A stretch of DNA of 64,000 nt, taken from SIG565 sp045590755. GTDB lineage: Bacteria > Bacillota > Clostridia > Oscillospirales > Acutalibacteraceae. Shown piece after piece: positions 41,899 to 50,663 of the stretch. Position 1 is the stretch's first letter. Every line of letters starts with the position of its first letter. The stretch covers positions 29,274-93,273 of the forward strand of contig JAZNRP010000026.1 of NCBI GenBank assembly GCA_045590755.1. Direction: 5' to 3'. The notes beneath the pieces are model-generated. The model had not been told where the DNA came from. It saw only the letters and a program-made list of their open reading frames with translations, and made no database searches. The position numbers and the translations under genes are program-made.

Positions 41899-42759
41899 AT
41901 GGAAAAGATAATACATCCTGTTTGTCCTACTTATAGTAAACAAGTACAAGCTCGCAGCATAAATAACTATACATCTAATTTCACTATGAATGAAAATTTA
42001 TTTAATGCAAAACACCATATTAATGTTGAGTGTTACCCGATTTTTCATACCCAAGCCGAGATTATTATTGTATTAAGTGGTGTCGTTGAAGCCACAATAG
42101 GCGATAAAGTTTATAATATAGGCGAGAAGGAAGCCGCTTTTTTAATTCCATATGAAACACACTCTTACAGAACAGAAAAAGGTTCGGAATCAATTGTAAT
42201 TAAATTTCAGCCATCATTAGTTCAGCATTTCGATAATATTATTGGCAGTACCGAAATAGCAAATCCCATATTTAATATAGATGAAATTACCTTTAATTAC
42301 GCCAAAGAGCGTCTTTTGTGTTCTACTGACAAGTTTACCAAGCTCGAAGCACAGGCGCTTATATACGCGGTTTTGGCGGTTTTTTTGAAGATTCAGAATA
42401 CCAACAAATCAAACGAAAAGAAAAATTACAGCATAATTAACGAAATTTTATTGTATATTGAAAACAATTGTGCTGAACAACTTTCGTTAACTGTATTGGC
42501 AAATCGGTTTGGTATGAGTGCACAGTGCATCAGTCGTATGTTGAAAGCACATCTTGGAATTGGTTTTTCAAATTATATTTCTAATGTTCGTCTTACAAAA
42601 TCGTTAGAATTGCTTAAATATAGCGATAAGAGTATTACCGAAATAGCATATGAATGCGGTTTTGGCAGTGTGCGAAATTATAACAGGGCTTTTTCTGATT
42701 ATATGAAGATAACCCCGTCTGAATTCAGACGCGACAGAGACGAATATCATTCTGTTTAA
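41899..42759 (+). CDS. AraC family transcriptional regulator
   Basis: A 286-residue regulator. The N-terminal cupin-like sensor (IFHTQAEIIIVLSGVVEATI, AAFLIPYETHSYR) probably binds a sugar; the C-terminal domain has two AraC helix-turn-helices (LSLTVLANRFGMSAQCISRM and KSITEIAYECGFGSVRNYNR) ending in KITPSEFRRDR. GGGAGGTG precedes ATG 41899. Fourteen bases before an oxidoreductase gene, it probably controls the downstream operon. Effector unknown. Confidence 0.9.
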   Translation: MEKIIHPVCPTYSKQVQARSINNYTSNFTMNENLFNAKHHINVECYPIFHTQAEIIIVLSGVVEATIGDKVYNIGEKEAAFLIPYETHSYRTEKGSESIVIKFQPSLVQHFDNIIGSTEIANPIFNIDEITFNYAKERLLCSTDKFTKLEAQALIYAVLAVFLKIQNTNKSNEKKNYSIINEILLYIENNCAEQLSLTVLANRFGMSAQCISRMLKAHLGIGFSNYISNVRLTKSLELLKYSDKSITEIAYECGFGSVRNYNRAFSDYMKITPSEFRRDRDEYHSV

Positions 42760-42772
42760 TTTGGTGATTAAA

Positions 42773-43963
42773 ATGAAAAAAATTAAAATAGGTATTTTGG
42801 GCGCTTGGCGTGGCGGTTCCTTTGCAAAAATTTATTTAAATGAATTTAATGATGAAGTGGAAATTGTCGCACTTTGCGATTCGTCTAAAGATACGATAGA
42901 ACACGCTGTTAATGATATAAAGTTACCCGATACCGTCAAAATTTATGATAATTTTGATGAATTTATTGAATGTGGTATGGACGCAGTTATTCTTTGTAAT
43001 TTCTTCCACGAACACTCAAAATATGCAATAAAAGCATTAAATAAAGGTATCCATGTTATGAGTGAAACTACTGCTGCAGCAACGCTTGGCGAGTGTGTTG
43101 AGCTTTGTGAAGCTGTAGAAAAAAGCGGAGCGAAATATATGCTGGGCGCCAACTGTGCTTACTTTTATAGCACTCTTGAAATGGAGAGAATATACAACCA
43201 AGGTTCTCTTGGACGCGTTTTATATGCTGATGGCGAGTATTTTCATCCGTTTGACCCTACAATTGAAATTTCCGGAACGGTCGACCCAATGCACTGGAGA
43301 AAATATTTACCAAGGACCTATTATAATATGCACGATTTAGGTCCGCTTATGAGCATTACCGGTACTATTCCTAAAAAGGTTAATGCAAAAACGATATTTG
43401 CACCTGATATCACAGCGCATATGACAAAAAAGTCGGGCGATGTTGCGGCAGTGATTTTAACCGAAATGGACAATGGCGCCGTTTTCAGAACTACTGCTTG
43501 TGCAGCATTATCGCCAATGCATAAATGGTTCAGAATTGTATGTGAGAATGGTACTATTGAGACAGGCAGACGCGATATTAATCAGATTATCTGTGAATAT
43601 AATCCGTGGATAATGCCCGAAGGTGAAGAGCAATTTAAAATATATGATGCTTGTCCCGAAGACATACCTGTCGAAGTTAGAAACTCGGGGCATGGTAACT
43701 CAGATAATGTCTTGTGCGGTGTTTTTCTTGATTATATTAATGGAAAAATCGAACCTTTCTTTAATGTATATAGGTCAGTTGCTCTGTCGGCTACTGCAAT
43801 TTTAGGGTGGTACAGTGTTCTTGATGACGGAAAGCAGTATTTAATCCCCGATTTTTCTAACAAGGCGGAACGCGAAAAATTCAGAAACGACCGCAGAACT
43901 CCTTTTCCCGACGCACAAGGTGGCGGCATAACATTACCTTGCTCATCAAAACCATATAAATAA
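42773..43963 (+). CDS. Gfo/Idh/MocA family oxidoreductase (first)
   Basis: A 396-residue NAD(P)-dependent oxidoreductase of the Gfo/Idh/MocA family, likely acting on a sugar, cyclitol or related compound. The Rossmann loop is modified: KIGILGAWRGGSFA, with WRGG in place of the usual GxGxxG ending. SETTAAATLGECVELC, HWRKYLPRTYYNMHDLGPLM and IILTEMDNGAVFRTT-type blocks follow. GGTGATT precedes ATG 42773. It is paralogous to the gene at 44075. Catalytic residues cannot be assigned with confidence. Confidence 0.85.
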   Translation: MKKIKIGILGAWRGGSFAKIYLNEFNDEVEIVALCDSSKDTIEHAVNDIKLPDTVKIYDNFDEFIECGMDAVILCNFFHEHSKYAIKALNKGIHVMSETTAAATLGECVELCEAVEKSGAKYMLGANCAYFYSTLEMERIYNQGSLGRVLYADGEYFHPFDPTIEISGTVDPMHWRKYLPRTYYNMHDLGPLMSITGTIPKKVNAKTIFAPDITAHMTKKSGDVAAVILTEMDNGAVFRTTACAALSPMHKWFRIVCENGTIETGRRDINQIICEYNPWIMPEGEEQFKIYDACPEDIPVEVRNSGHGNSDNVLCGVFLDYINGKIEPFFNVYRSVALSATAILGWYSVLDDGKQYLIPDFSNKAEREKFRNDRRTPFPDAQGGGITLPCSSKPYK

Positions 43964-44024
43964 AGTTTGTCTATATTTAGTCGTTTTTTGTCTTGTATTA
44001 AAAAACTTAATTAGTTATAATTTT

Positions 44025-44050
44025 GACGGATGATAACTTTATCATCCGTC
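44025..44050 (+). repeat. Hairpin between the two oxidoreductase genes
   Basis: Perfect 12-base inverted repeat GACGGATGATAA / TTATCATCCGTC with a 2-base centre, followed by ATTTTATTG. It ends 25 bases before the second gene, with its GGAG ribosome site just outside. Attenuator or processing site. Confidence 0.8.
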
Positions 44051-44074
44051 ATTTTATTGATTGGAGAAAAATTT

Positions 44075-45259
44075 ATGAAAAAGTTCCGAATTGGTGTTAT
44101 GGGCGGTTGGCGCGGCGGCACATTTGCCGTAATTCTTAACAGAGATTTTAAGGAAGAGGCCGACATTGTTGCGATTTGCGATAACAGACCTGATAGAATT
44201 GAACACATGAAAGAAGAACTCAAAGAAAAACCAGATGTAAAATATTTTGACAATTTTGATGAGTTTATCGATTGCGGTCTTGACGCAGTAGTGCTTGGTA
44301 ACTTCTTCCACGAGCATGCTAAATATGCTAAAATTGCATTGAAAAAAGGTATTAATGTAATTAGTGAAACTAATGCAGCACCTACACTTGGCGAATGTGT
44401 AGAGCTTTGTGAAGAGGTTGAAAATAGTTCTGCTTTATATATGCTTGCGGCAAACTGTCCATATCTTTACGGTCCAATGGAGCTTAATAAATTATATAAT
44501 GATGGCACATTCGGTCGTGTACTTTATGCAGAGGGCGAGTATTTTCATACAACTGAGCCCAATGTTTCAGGAATGGATGACCCGAAACATTGGAGAAAGT
44601 TTTTACCGAGAACTTATTACAATATGCACGATTTAGGACCGCTTATGAGCATTACGGGGACATTGCCGAGAAAGGTTAATGCAAGAACAATATTTGCCCC
44701 CGATTTAGTAGGCAAAAAGAATGTTGGTGACATTGCCGCTATCATTTTAACCGAAATGGATAATGGCGCGGTCTTTAGAACAACTGCCTGTGCGGGTCTT
44801 GCGCCTACATCAAAATGGTATAGAATTATTTGTGAAAAAGGTGTTATTGAAACTGGCAGAACAGACCCGAACACAGCAATTTATACATATGCTGATTGGG
44901 CTAAACCTGAAGATAGAGAACTCACTAAAACATACGATTGTGCATTTGATGATGCAAGTGAAGAAACTAAAAAATCAGGTCATGCTAATGCCGATTATTA
45001 TCTTTGCAGACATATTCTTGACTGCTTAAGCGGTCGCGATAAGCCGTTATTTGATGTTTATCGTTCTACTACTCTTGCCGCTGCAGGAATTTTGGCTTGG
45101 CGTAGTGTATTGGATGACGGTAAGGAATATTTAATTCCTGATTTTAGAAATAAAGAAGAACGCGACAGAGTTAAGGATGATTTCCTTACACCATTTCCTG
45201 ACTATGTAACGGGCGAAGGTGCAACACTTCCTTGTTCTTCAAGACCTTGTAAAAAATAA
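44075..45259 (+). CDS. Gfo/Idh/MocA family oxidoreductase (second)
   Basis: A 394-residue paralogue of the previous gene, aligning end to end: RIGVMGGWRGGTFA, NFDEFIDCGLDAVVLGNFFH, LPRTYYNMHDLGPLMSITGT, and the shared C-terminal LPCSSRP. About two-thirds identical in the best blocks by eye, less in between. Tandem duplicates in one operon often act on successive or alternative substrates, or form hetero-oligomers. GGAG precedes ATG 44075. Confidence 0.85.
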   Translation: MKKFRIGVMGGWRGGTFAVILNRDFKEEADIVAICDNRPDRIEHMKEELKEKPDVKYFDNFDEFIDCGLDAVVLGNFFHEHAKYAKIALKKGINVISETNAAPTLGECVELCEEVENSSALYMLAANCPYLYGPMELNKLYNDGTFGRVLYAEGEYFHTTEPNVSGMDDPKHWRKFLPRTYYNMHDLGPLMSITGTLPRKVNARTIFAPDLVGKKNVGDIAAIILTEMDNGAVFRTTACAGLAPTSKWYRIICEKGVIETGRTDPNTAIYTYADWAKPEDRELTKTYDCAFDDASEETKKSGHANADYYLCRHILDCLSGRDKPLFDVYRSTTLAAAGILAWRSVLDDGKEYLIPDFRNKEERDRVKDDFLTPFPDYVTGEGATLPCSSRPCKK

Positions 45260-45266
45260 AAGAACC

Positions 45267-46217
45267 ATGGAATATTTATATTTGTTCTTAGCTTGTTTCT
45301 TGTTCACGGTGCAATATATTTTTTCAAAACTATACCACCTAAAAAGTGGGGGAACAGCGGGAGCCAGTTTTGTCAACAGTGTGATGACGTCATTGTTTGG
45401 TGTGTTTTATTGTGTTTTATTCGCTGTTTTCACAGGTCGAGAAGTTTTCTTTAGTGTATCTGAAGAAGCTTTTTTGTACGCAATGATTTATGCAGTGGTA
45501 GGAATTATTTCTAGTCTTGCCTTCTTTTTGGGATTGAACTATGGCAATTTATCAATTCTTACAACATATTCATTACTTGGTGGCATGGTATTACCGTTCT
45601 TTTATGGAGTTGTTTTTAATAACGAACCTATTACGGTAATGAAATGCGTTGGTACTGTTGTTTTAATTTTTTCCCTGTTTCCAACTGCTTTTGAAAACGC
45701 AAAGAAAGATATTGTTTCAGGTAAAACTACGGCGCACCCGATAATATTTACGATGCTTTGTATATTTGTTTTTTTCGGTAACGGAATGACGGCTGTAATT
45801 TCTAAAATTCATCAGTTATCCGCAAATGCTGTATCTTCAAACGGATTTGTAATGATAGGTTCCCTTGTAAGAACGGTTTTATCGGCAATAATTCTGGCGA
45901 TTTTCATATTTGCTACTAGAAAGAAAAAGCGCGATAATATGCCCACAATAAAACTTTCATTTAAACTTGTATTGTATCTAGGTTTTCTTTTATTCAGTTA
46001 TGCTGTAATACATTCGATGGGCGACATTTTCTCTTTGCTCTGCGCCAAAACGATGGATTCATCAATTCAATTTTCATTCATCAGTGCGTTTGTGATTTTG
46101 TTTACGGCATTGCTTGGGAAATTTCTATTCGGCGAGAAAATCGGCAAGGCACAAAAGATAAGTTTAGTACTTGTAGTTATTGGTATAACCTTTATGCTAT
46201 TAGCCGGTATATATTGA
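45267..46217 (+). CDS. DMT/EamA-type permease
   Basis: A 316-residue membrane protein with about ten hydrophobic segments in two halves, consistent with the drug/metabolite transporter superfamily. The first segment is LYLFLACFLFTVQYIFSKLY and the loop GGTAGASFVNSVM follows. The start ATG 45267 has only a weak ribosome site (AAAAGAACC), so translation may depend on coupling with the oxidoreductase that ends 8 bases upstream. Probably imports or exports the substrate of this operon. Confidence 0.75.
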   Translation: MEYLYLFLACFLFTVQYIFSKLYHLKSGGTAGASFVNSVMTSLFGVFYCVLFAVFTGREVFFSVSEEAFLYAMIYAVVGIISSLAFFLGLNYGNLSILTTYSLLGGMVLPFFYGVVFNNEPITVMKCVGTVVLIFSLFPTAFENAKKDIVSGKTTAHPIIFTMLCIFVFFGNGMTAVISKIHQLSANAVSSNGFVMIGSLVRTVLSAIILAIFIFATRKKKRDNMPTIKLSFKLVLYLGFLLFSYAVIHSMGDIFSLLCAKTMDSSIQFSFISAFVILFTALLGKFLFGEKIGKAQKISLVLVVIGITFMLLAGIY

Positions 46218-46287
46218 AGACAGCTGTTAACCACGGCAAATATGAAATATTCATTGAAAAAGTAGAATACGAGTTGATTTTTAAAAT

Positions 46288-46318
46288 AAAAAAGCCGATG
46301 CATGCGCATCGGCTTTTT
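46288..46318. terminator. Bidirectional terminator between the permease and PFL gene
   Basis: AAAAAGCCGATGC / GCATCGGCTTTTT hairpin with a minimal loop, flanked by A- and T-runs; serves converging units. Confidence 0.9.
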
Positions 46319-46328
46319 GTTTTATATA

Positions 46329-47687
46329 TTAGTTTTTCAAACTTTGAATTGGGGCGGGGATTTGACCACCGCGATTAATAAACTTGGCAGGGGAATAGGT
46401 GTTAACCTTCATAACCGGCCCGTTACCCAAAAGTCCACCGAACGATAGCTCATCGCCTACGTTCTTACCAATTGCGGGAATTACGCGTACCGCGGTGGTT
46501 TTTGAATTAATCATACCGATAGCCGCTTCGTCGGCAATAATTGCCGAGATAACTTCGGGCGGTGTGTCGCCCGGTATATTAATCATATCAAGACCAACGC
46601 TGCAAACGGCAGTCATTGCTTCTAATTTTTCAATACATAAAGCGCCACATCTTGCGGCATCTATCATACCTGCGTCTTCAGTAACAGGAATAAATGCACC
46701 TGAAAGGCCGCCAACACGGGATGATGCCATAACTCCACCTTTTTTAACGGCATCATTAAGCATAGCAAGAGCCGCGGTAGTACCACAAGCACCGCACATA
46801 TCGAGACCGATTTCTTCTAAAATATGAGCTACCGAGTCGCCAACTGCCGGGGTGGGTGCAAGGGACAAATCAACAATACCCGACTGCACACCAAGTCGAC
46901 TTGAAGCCAAATGAGCAACTAATTGACCAACGCGTGTAATCTTAAATGCGGTACGCTTTATTAAATCAGAAACGCCTGTTAAATCAAGACCTTCGGATTT
47001 AGCAAGTGCTGCGCGAACAACACCGGGCCCCGATACACCAACATTTATTACAGTATCGGCTTCGCCAACACCGTGGAAAGCACCCGCCATAAACGGATTA
47101 TCTTCGGGAGCATTACAAAAAACAACAAGTTTTGCTGCACCTATACAATTTCGGTCAGCAGTAAGTTCTGCGGTCTTTTTAACGATTTTGCCCATAAGAG
47201 CAACCGCATCCATATTAATACCCGCTTTGGTTGAGCCGATATTAACCGATGAACAAATATGTTCTGTTTGGCTAAGCGCTTCGGGAATACTTTCGATAAG
47301 TTCTTTGTCGCCGGCAGAAAAACCTTTTCCAACAAGTGCAGAGTATCCGCCGATAAAGTTAACACCTACTTCAAGGGCTGCTTTTTCGAGTGTTAGAGCA
47401 AATTTAACGGGGTTGGACTCTTTACAAGCTGCAGCTATTATAGCAATAGGAGTAACCGAAATTCTTTTATTAATTATCGGAATACCTAGCTCACGCTCAA
47501 TTTCGGTACAAACTGGCACTAAGTTTTTGGCACATCTGACAATTTTGTTATAAACATTCTCGCAAGCAATATCAATATTTGGATTTATACAATCAAGTAG
47601 GGAAATACCCATTGTTACTGTTCGTATATCAAGATTTTCATCTTCAATCATACGAATGGTTTCAAGAATATCTTTTGTATCTATCAT
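46329..47687 (-). CDS. PFL family protein (UPF0210/DUF711)
   Basis: A 452-residue protein of the UPF0210 family, named for similarity to pyruvate formate-lyase; function unknown. Recognisable blocks are TVTMGISLLDC at the start, RISVTPIAIIAAAC, GGYSALVGKGFSAGD and FLPV-like GAFIPVTEDAGMIDAA, and a C-terminal FINRGGQIPAPIQSLKN. No obvious glycyl-radical GxRxxG site is seen. The ACT-domain gene 9 bases upstream on the minus strand is its usual companion. Confidence 0.92.
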   Translation of the reverse strand: MIDTKDILETIRMIEDENLDIRTVTMGISLLDCINPNIDIACENVYNKIVRCAKNLVPVCTEIERELGIPIINKRISVTPIAIIAAACKESNPVKFALTLEKAALEVGVNFIGGYSALVGKGFSAGDKELIESIPEALSQTEHICSSVNIGSTKAGINMDAVALMGKIVKKTAELTADRNCIGAAKLVVFCNAPEDNPFMAGAFHGVGEADTVINVGVSGPGVVRAALAKSEGLDLTGVSDLIKRTAFKITRVGQLVAHLASSRLGVQSGIVDLSLAPTPAVGDSVAHILEEIGLDMCGACGTTAALAMLNDAVKKGGVMASSRVGGLSGAFIPVTEDAGMIDAARCGALCIEKLEAMTAVCSVGLDMINIPGDTPPEVISAIIADEAAIGMINSKTTAVRVIPAIGKNVGDELSFGGLLGNGPVMKVNTYSPAKFINRGGQIPAPIQSLKN

Positions 47688-47696
47688 TTATATCAC

Positions 47697-47966
47697 CTAT
47701 ATTTTATGCATTGAGTTAAAGATGTCTTCGTGCATAACGCTTATTTTCAAATTCATACTTTCGCCATATGTGGAAAGTGTATCGGCAAAGTCGCCAAAGC
47801 TACCAACTAAGGCATCAACTTCCCCAATCATAATCATACAGAACATACCATTTAATACTGTTTGCGAAACCTCAGAAATATTGACATTGTATTCGGCGCA
47901 TTTTGAAGAAACCTTTGCGAGTATACCGACTGTATCTTTACCAACAACCGTTATTACTGCTTTCAT
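47697..47966 (-). CDS. ACT domain protein (UPF0237)
   Basis: An 89-residue single ACT domain (MKAVITVVGKDTVGILAKVS then NVNISEVSQTVLNGMFCMIM), which in other proteins senses amino acids by dimerising. It matches the UPF0237 type that pairs with UPF0210 genes. It is first in a two-gene unit with the PFL protein and is transcribed divergently from an Lrp-type regulator. AGGAGTGA precedes the start. Confidence 0.92.
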   Translation of the reverse strand: MKAVITVVGKDTVGILAKVSSKCAEYNVNISEVSQTVLNGMFCMIMIGEVDALVGSFGDFADTLSTYGESMNLKISVMHEDIFNSMHKI

Positions 47967-47983
47967 ATTATCACTCCTAATTT

Positions 47984-48013
47984 ATTGTATCTTTAACATA
48001 ATAACACAATCAA
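47984..48013 (-). promoter_or_regulatory. Promoter of the ACT-PFL unit
   Basis: On the minus strand TTGATT (48013-48008), 18-base spacer, TACAAT (47989-47984). The spacer contains one arm of the 11-base inverted repeat described below. Confidence 0.5.
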
Positions 48014-48067
48014 AAAATAAAGTAAATATAAAAAAGACTATATTTTTTTAAAAAAGTGTGTTATTAT
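47998..48067. promoter_or_regulatory. Inverted repeat pair in the ACT/lrp divergent region (candidate operator)
   Basis: ATAATAACACA (47998-48008) and its exact complement TGTGTTATTAT (48057-48067) are 48 bases apart. One lies in the ACT promoter, the other 30 bases before the Lrp start. The arrangement fits an operator pair for the Lrp-type regulator encoded here, but no binding data exist. Confidence 0.45.
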
Positions 48068-48097
48068 ATCTAAAAAGAGAAAATGAAGGTGAATTTT

Positions 48098-48580
48098 ATG
48101 AATAAAAAAATCCTGAACTTACTTAATAAAAATGCAAGATATACGGTTGCGGAACTGGCAATAATGACCGGCTTCTCGGAAGACACCGTCTGTGAAGAAA
48201 TTAAAAGAATGGAGCAGGCAGGTCTTATTCGCGGTTATAAGGCTGTCATTGACTGGGAGAAATTAGACACCGCTTATGTGTCGGCTTTAATTGAACTTAA
48301 GGTGACCCCAAAGGCATCCTTGGGCTTTGAAGAAATTGCTGAACGAATTATGAAATATAATGAAGTTGAATCTGTCTACTTAATGTCGGGCGGTTATGAC
48401 CTTTGTGTAATTGTAAAAGGTAAAACATTCCAGCAGGTTGCAATGTTTGTTGCCAAAGAACTTTCAACCATGGATTCGGTTATTTCTACCGCTACACATT
48501 TTGTTTTAAGAAGATATAAGGAAATGGATGTAGAGCTCTGTGACAGTTCAACTGACGACAGGGGGACACTGTCACTGTGA
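48098..48580 (+). CDS. Lrp/AsnC family transcriptional regulator
   Basis: A 160-residue regulator. An N-terminal winged HTH (LNLLNKNARYTVAELAIMTG then SEDTVCEEIKRMEQAGLIRG) is followed by the RAM ligand domain (VESVYLMSGGYDLCVIVKG). The last ~13 residues (from about 148) are encoded by a palindromic element and are not family-like. GAAGGTGA precedes ATG 48098. The stop codon overlaps the GTG of the aminotransferase gene, coupling the two. Candidate effector: an amino acid. Confidence 0.9.
   Translation: MNKKILNLLNKNARYTVAELAIMTGFSEDTVCEEIKRMEQAGLIRGYKAVIDWEKLDTAYVSALIELKVTPKASLGFEEIAERIMKYNEVESVYLMSGGYDLCVIVKGKTFQQVAMFVAKELSTMDSVISTATHFVLRRYKEMDVELCDSSTDDRGTLSL
48540..48575. repeat. REP-like palindromic element at the lrp-aminotransferase junction
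   Basis: GTGACAGT (48540-48547) pairs with ACTGTCAC (48568-48575), with GACGACAGGGGGACAC between. An alternative stem GACAG / CTGTC shares bases. The composition (GACAGGGGGACACTGTC) resembles REP-type repeats seen in Bacillota genomes. It encodes the Lrp C-terminus and contains the GGGGG ribosome site for the next gene. Confidence 0.6.
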
Positions 48581-49758
48581 TAGATTATAATTCTTTAATT
48601 AATCCCACCGTCCTTGACATAAAACCGTCAGGCATCAGAAAGTTTTTTGATGTTGCCGAAAAAATGGAAGATGTAATATCACTCGGTGTGGGTGAGCCAG
48701 ATTTTCCAACACCTTGGAATATTCGAAATGCGGGCATTCGTTCGCTCGAACAAAGTAAAACGCGTTACACATCAAATAAAGGTATGGATGCCTTAAGACA
48801 CGAAATTTCGCATTATATGCAAAGAAAATATTCATTGACATACGATGGTGATACCGACATACTTGTAACTGTCGGCGGCAGCGAGGCAATTGATATGTTT
48901 ATTCGCACTGTGGTATCTGTCGGCGATGAAGTAATTATTCCGCAACCGAGTTATGTTTGCTATGAGCCTATAACTCGATTGGTTGGTGGAGTACCCGTAA
49001 TTCTTGAAACTAAAGCAGAAAACGAATTTAAGGTTACTGCGAACGAATTAAAGAAATTAATCACCGCTAAAACCAAGGTTTTAATTTTACCGTACCCATG
49101 CAATCCCACGGGTGCCGTAATGGAAAAACACGACCTTGAAGAAATTGCTACGGTACTTAAAGACACAAATATCTTAGTTTTGTCGGATGAAATATATTCT
49201 GAACTTACTTTTTGTAATGAAAGACATGTTTCAATTGCTTCAATTCCCGGTATGAAAGAACGCACAGTTGTTGTTAACGGCTTTTCTAAGGCGTTCTCTA
49301 TGACAGGGTGGCGTCTTGGATTTGCTTGCGGTCCTAAAGAAATTATTAAGCAGATAACCAAGATACATCAGTATGCAATTATGTGTGCACCGACAACATC
49401 ACAGTTTGCCGCCATTGAAGCGTTAAAAAACAGTGATGATTCGGTAGAAGCAATGCTTGAAGAATATGATACACGCCGTAGAATGATAGTTAAGGGCTTT
49501 AATGATTTAGGTCTTAGCTGTCGTGAGCCCAAAGGCGCTTTTTATGCCTTCCCGTCAATTCAGAGCACAGGAATGACAAGCGAAGAGTTTTGTGAGCAGT
49601 TACTTTTATCAGAGCGTGTTGCTATAGTACCAGGTACTGCTTTCGGTCGTGGTGGCGAAGGTTTTGTAAGAGCCTCTTACTGCTATTCGGTATCACATAT
49701 TACCGAAGCATTACACCGTATTGAAGCTTTTTTAAAGAAAATTAAAGGAAATGTGTAA
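48577..49758 (+). CDS. Pyridoxal phosphate-dependent aminotransferase, class I
   Basis: A 393-residue transaminase. It shows VISLGVGEPDFPTPWN, YTSNKGMDALRHEIS, VTVGGSEAIDMFIR, LPYPCNPTGAV (Asn for PLP) and the PLP lysine in NGFSKAFSMTGWRLGFA. The closest characterised groups are aspartate/aromatic-type aminotransferases of family I-alpha; substrate not assigned. The GTG start at 48577 overlaps the lrp stop, so Lrp and this enzyme are co-translated. Confidence 0.92.
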   Translation: MIDYNSLINPTVLDIKPSGIRKFFDVAEKMEDVISLGVGEPDFPTPWNIRNAGIRSLEQSKTRYTSNKGMDALRHEISHYMQRKYSLTYDGDTDILVTVGGSEAIDMFIRTVVSVGDEVIIPQPSYVCYEPITRLVGGVPVILETKAENEFKVTANELKKLITAKTKVLILPYPCNPTGAVMEKHDLEEIATVLKDTNILVLSDEIYSELTFCNERHVSIASIPGMKERTVVVNGFSKAFSMTGWRLGFACGPKEIIKQITKIHQYAIMCAPTTSQFAAIEALKNSDDSVEAMLEEYDTRRRMIVKGFNDLGLSCREPKGAFYAFPSIQSTGMTSEEFCEQLLLSERVAIVPGTAFGRGGEGFVRASYCYSVSHITEALHRIEAFLKKIKGNV

Positions 49759-49759
49759 T

Positions 49760-50608
49760 ATGCTCAAAATTAAAGCCGCAGCAAAGATTAATTTAAGTCT
49801 TGATATTGTTGGTGTCAGAGAAGACGGTTACCATTTGCTTGAAACTGTTATGCAGTCGGTAGATTTATTTGATGAAATCTCCATTACTCTCACCGATAAA
49901 GAAATTTCGGTTATTTCAAGCAACACAGATTTGGGCAACAAAAATGATATTGCATATAGAGCGGCAGAGATTTACTTAAACGAGATTAATTCTCAAAAAG
50001 GTGTTAATATAAATATTCAAAAGAATATACCGCTCTCAGCCGGTCTTGGTGGCGGAAGCGCTGATGCTGCGGCGGTTATTTTAGGGCTTAACAAACTCTT
50101 TGGTAATCCGCTTAATATGAAAAAAATGACTGAACTAGCACTGAAAATTGGTGCGGATGTTCCATATTTTCTGTATGGTGGCACAGTGCTTGTTAGCGGA
50201 ATAGGGGAGATTTGTACACCTATTTCACCCTTGCCTGATTGTTATATTGTTCTTGCGAAAAAAGAAGAAAAGAAATCCACCCAATATATGTATTCCTTAA
50301 TCGATAACTGCCAAGATAACATTTATGTTAATACTTCCGATATTGTTTCGGCAATTGAAAATAACAATATTAATACTGTGATGAGTTTACTGGGCAATTC
50401 ATTCTCAATTGCATGGGACAATACTGAAATTAAAGGAATTACCGATAAATTTAATCCTTTAGCTCTTTCTTTAAGCGGAAGTGGGCCGACTTACTTTGCG
50501 GTATTCTGTAATAAGGAATCCGCTAATAATTGCGCAAAATCTCTTATTAATAATGGTTATCAGGCTTTTCTGACTAAGCCTACTAACGACGCAATAATTT
50601 TTGAATAA
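49760..50608 (+). CDS. ispE: 4-diphosphocytidyl-2-C-methyl-D-erythritol kinase
   Basis: GHMP-fold kinase, MEP-pathway step between IspD and IspF. The 282 residues have KAAAKINLSLDIVGVREDGYHLL, the ATP loop PLSAGLGGGSADAAAVI, and the C-terminal LSLSGSGPTYFAVF. AAAGGAA spacing favours ATG 49760 over the ATG at 49751, which lies inside the aminotransferase gene. It is far from ispDF at 8628-9823 but completes that pathway segment. Confidence 0.96.
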   Translation: MLKIKAAAKINLSLDIVGVREDGYHLLETVMQSVDLFDEISITLTDKEISVISSNTDLGNKNDIAYRAAEIYLNEINSQKGVNINIQKNIPLSAGLGGGSADAAAVILGLNKLFGNPLNMKKMTELALKIGADVPYFLYGGTVLVSGIGEICTPISPLPDCYIVLAKKEEKKSTQYMYSLIDNCQDNIYVNTSDIVSAIENNNINTVMSLLGNSFSIAWDNTEIKGITDKFNPLALSLSGSGPTYFAVFCNKESANNCAKSLINNGYQAFLTKPTNDAIIFE

Positions 50609-50663
50609 TTTTAAACACTTCTGTCAATATTTACCTTGTAATTATTTGATAGGAGTGTTTTTT

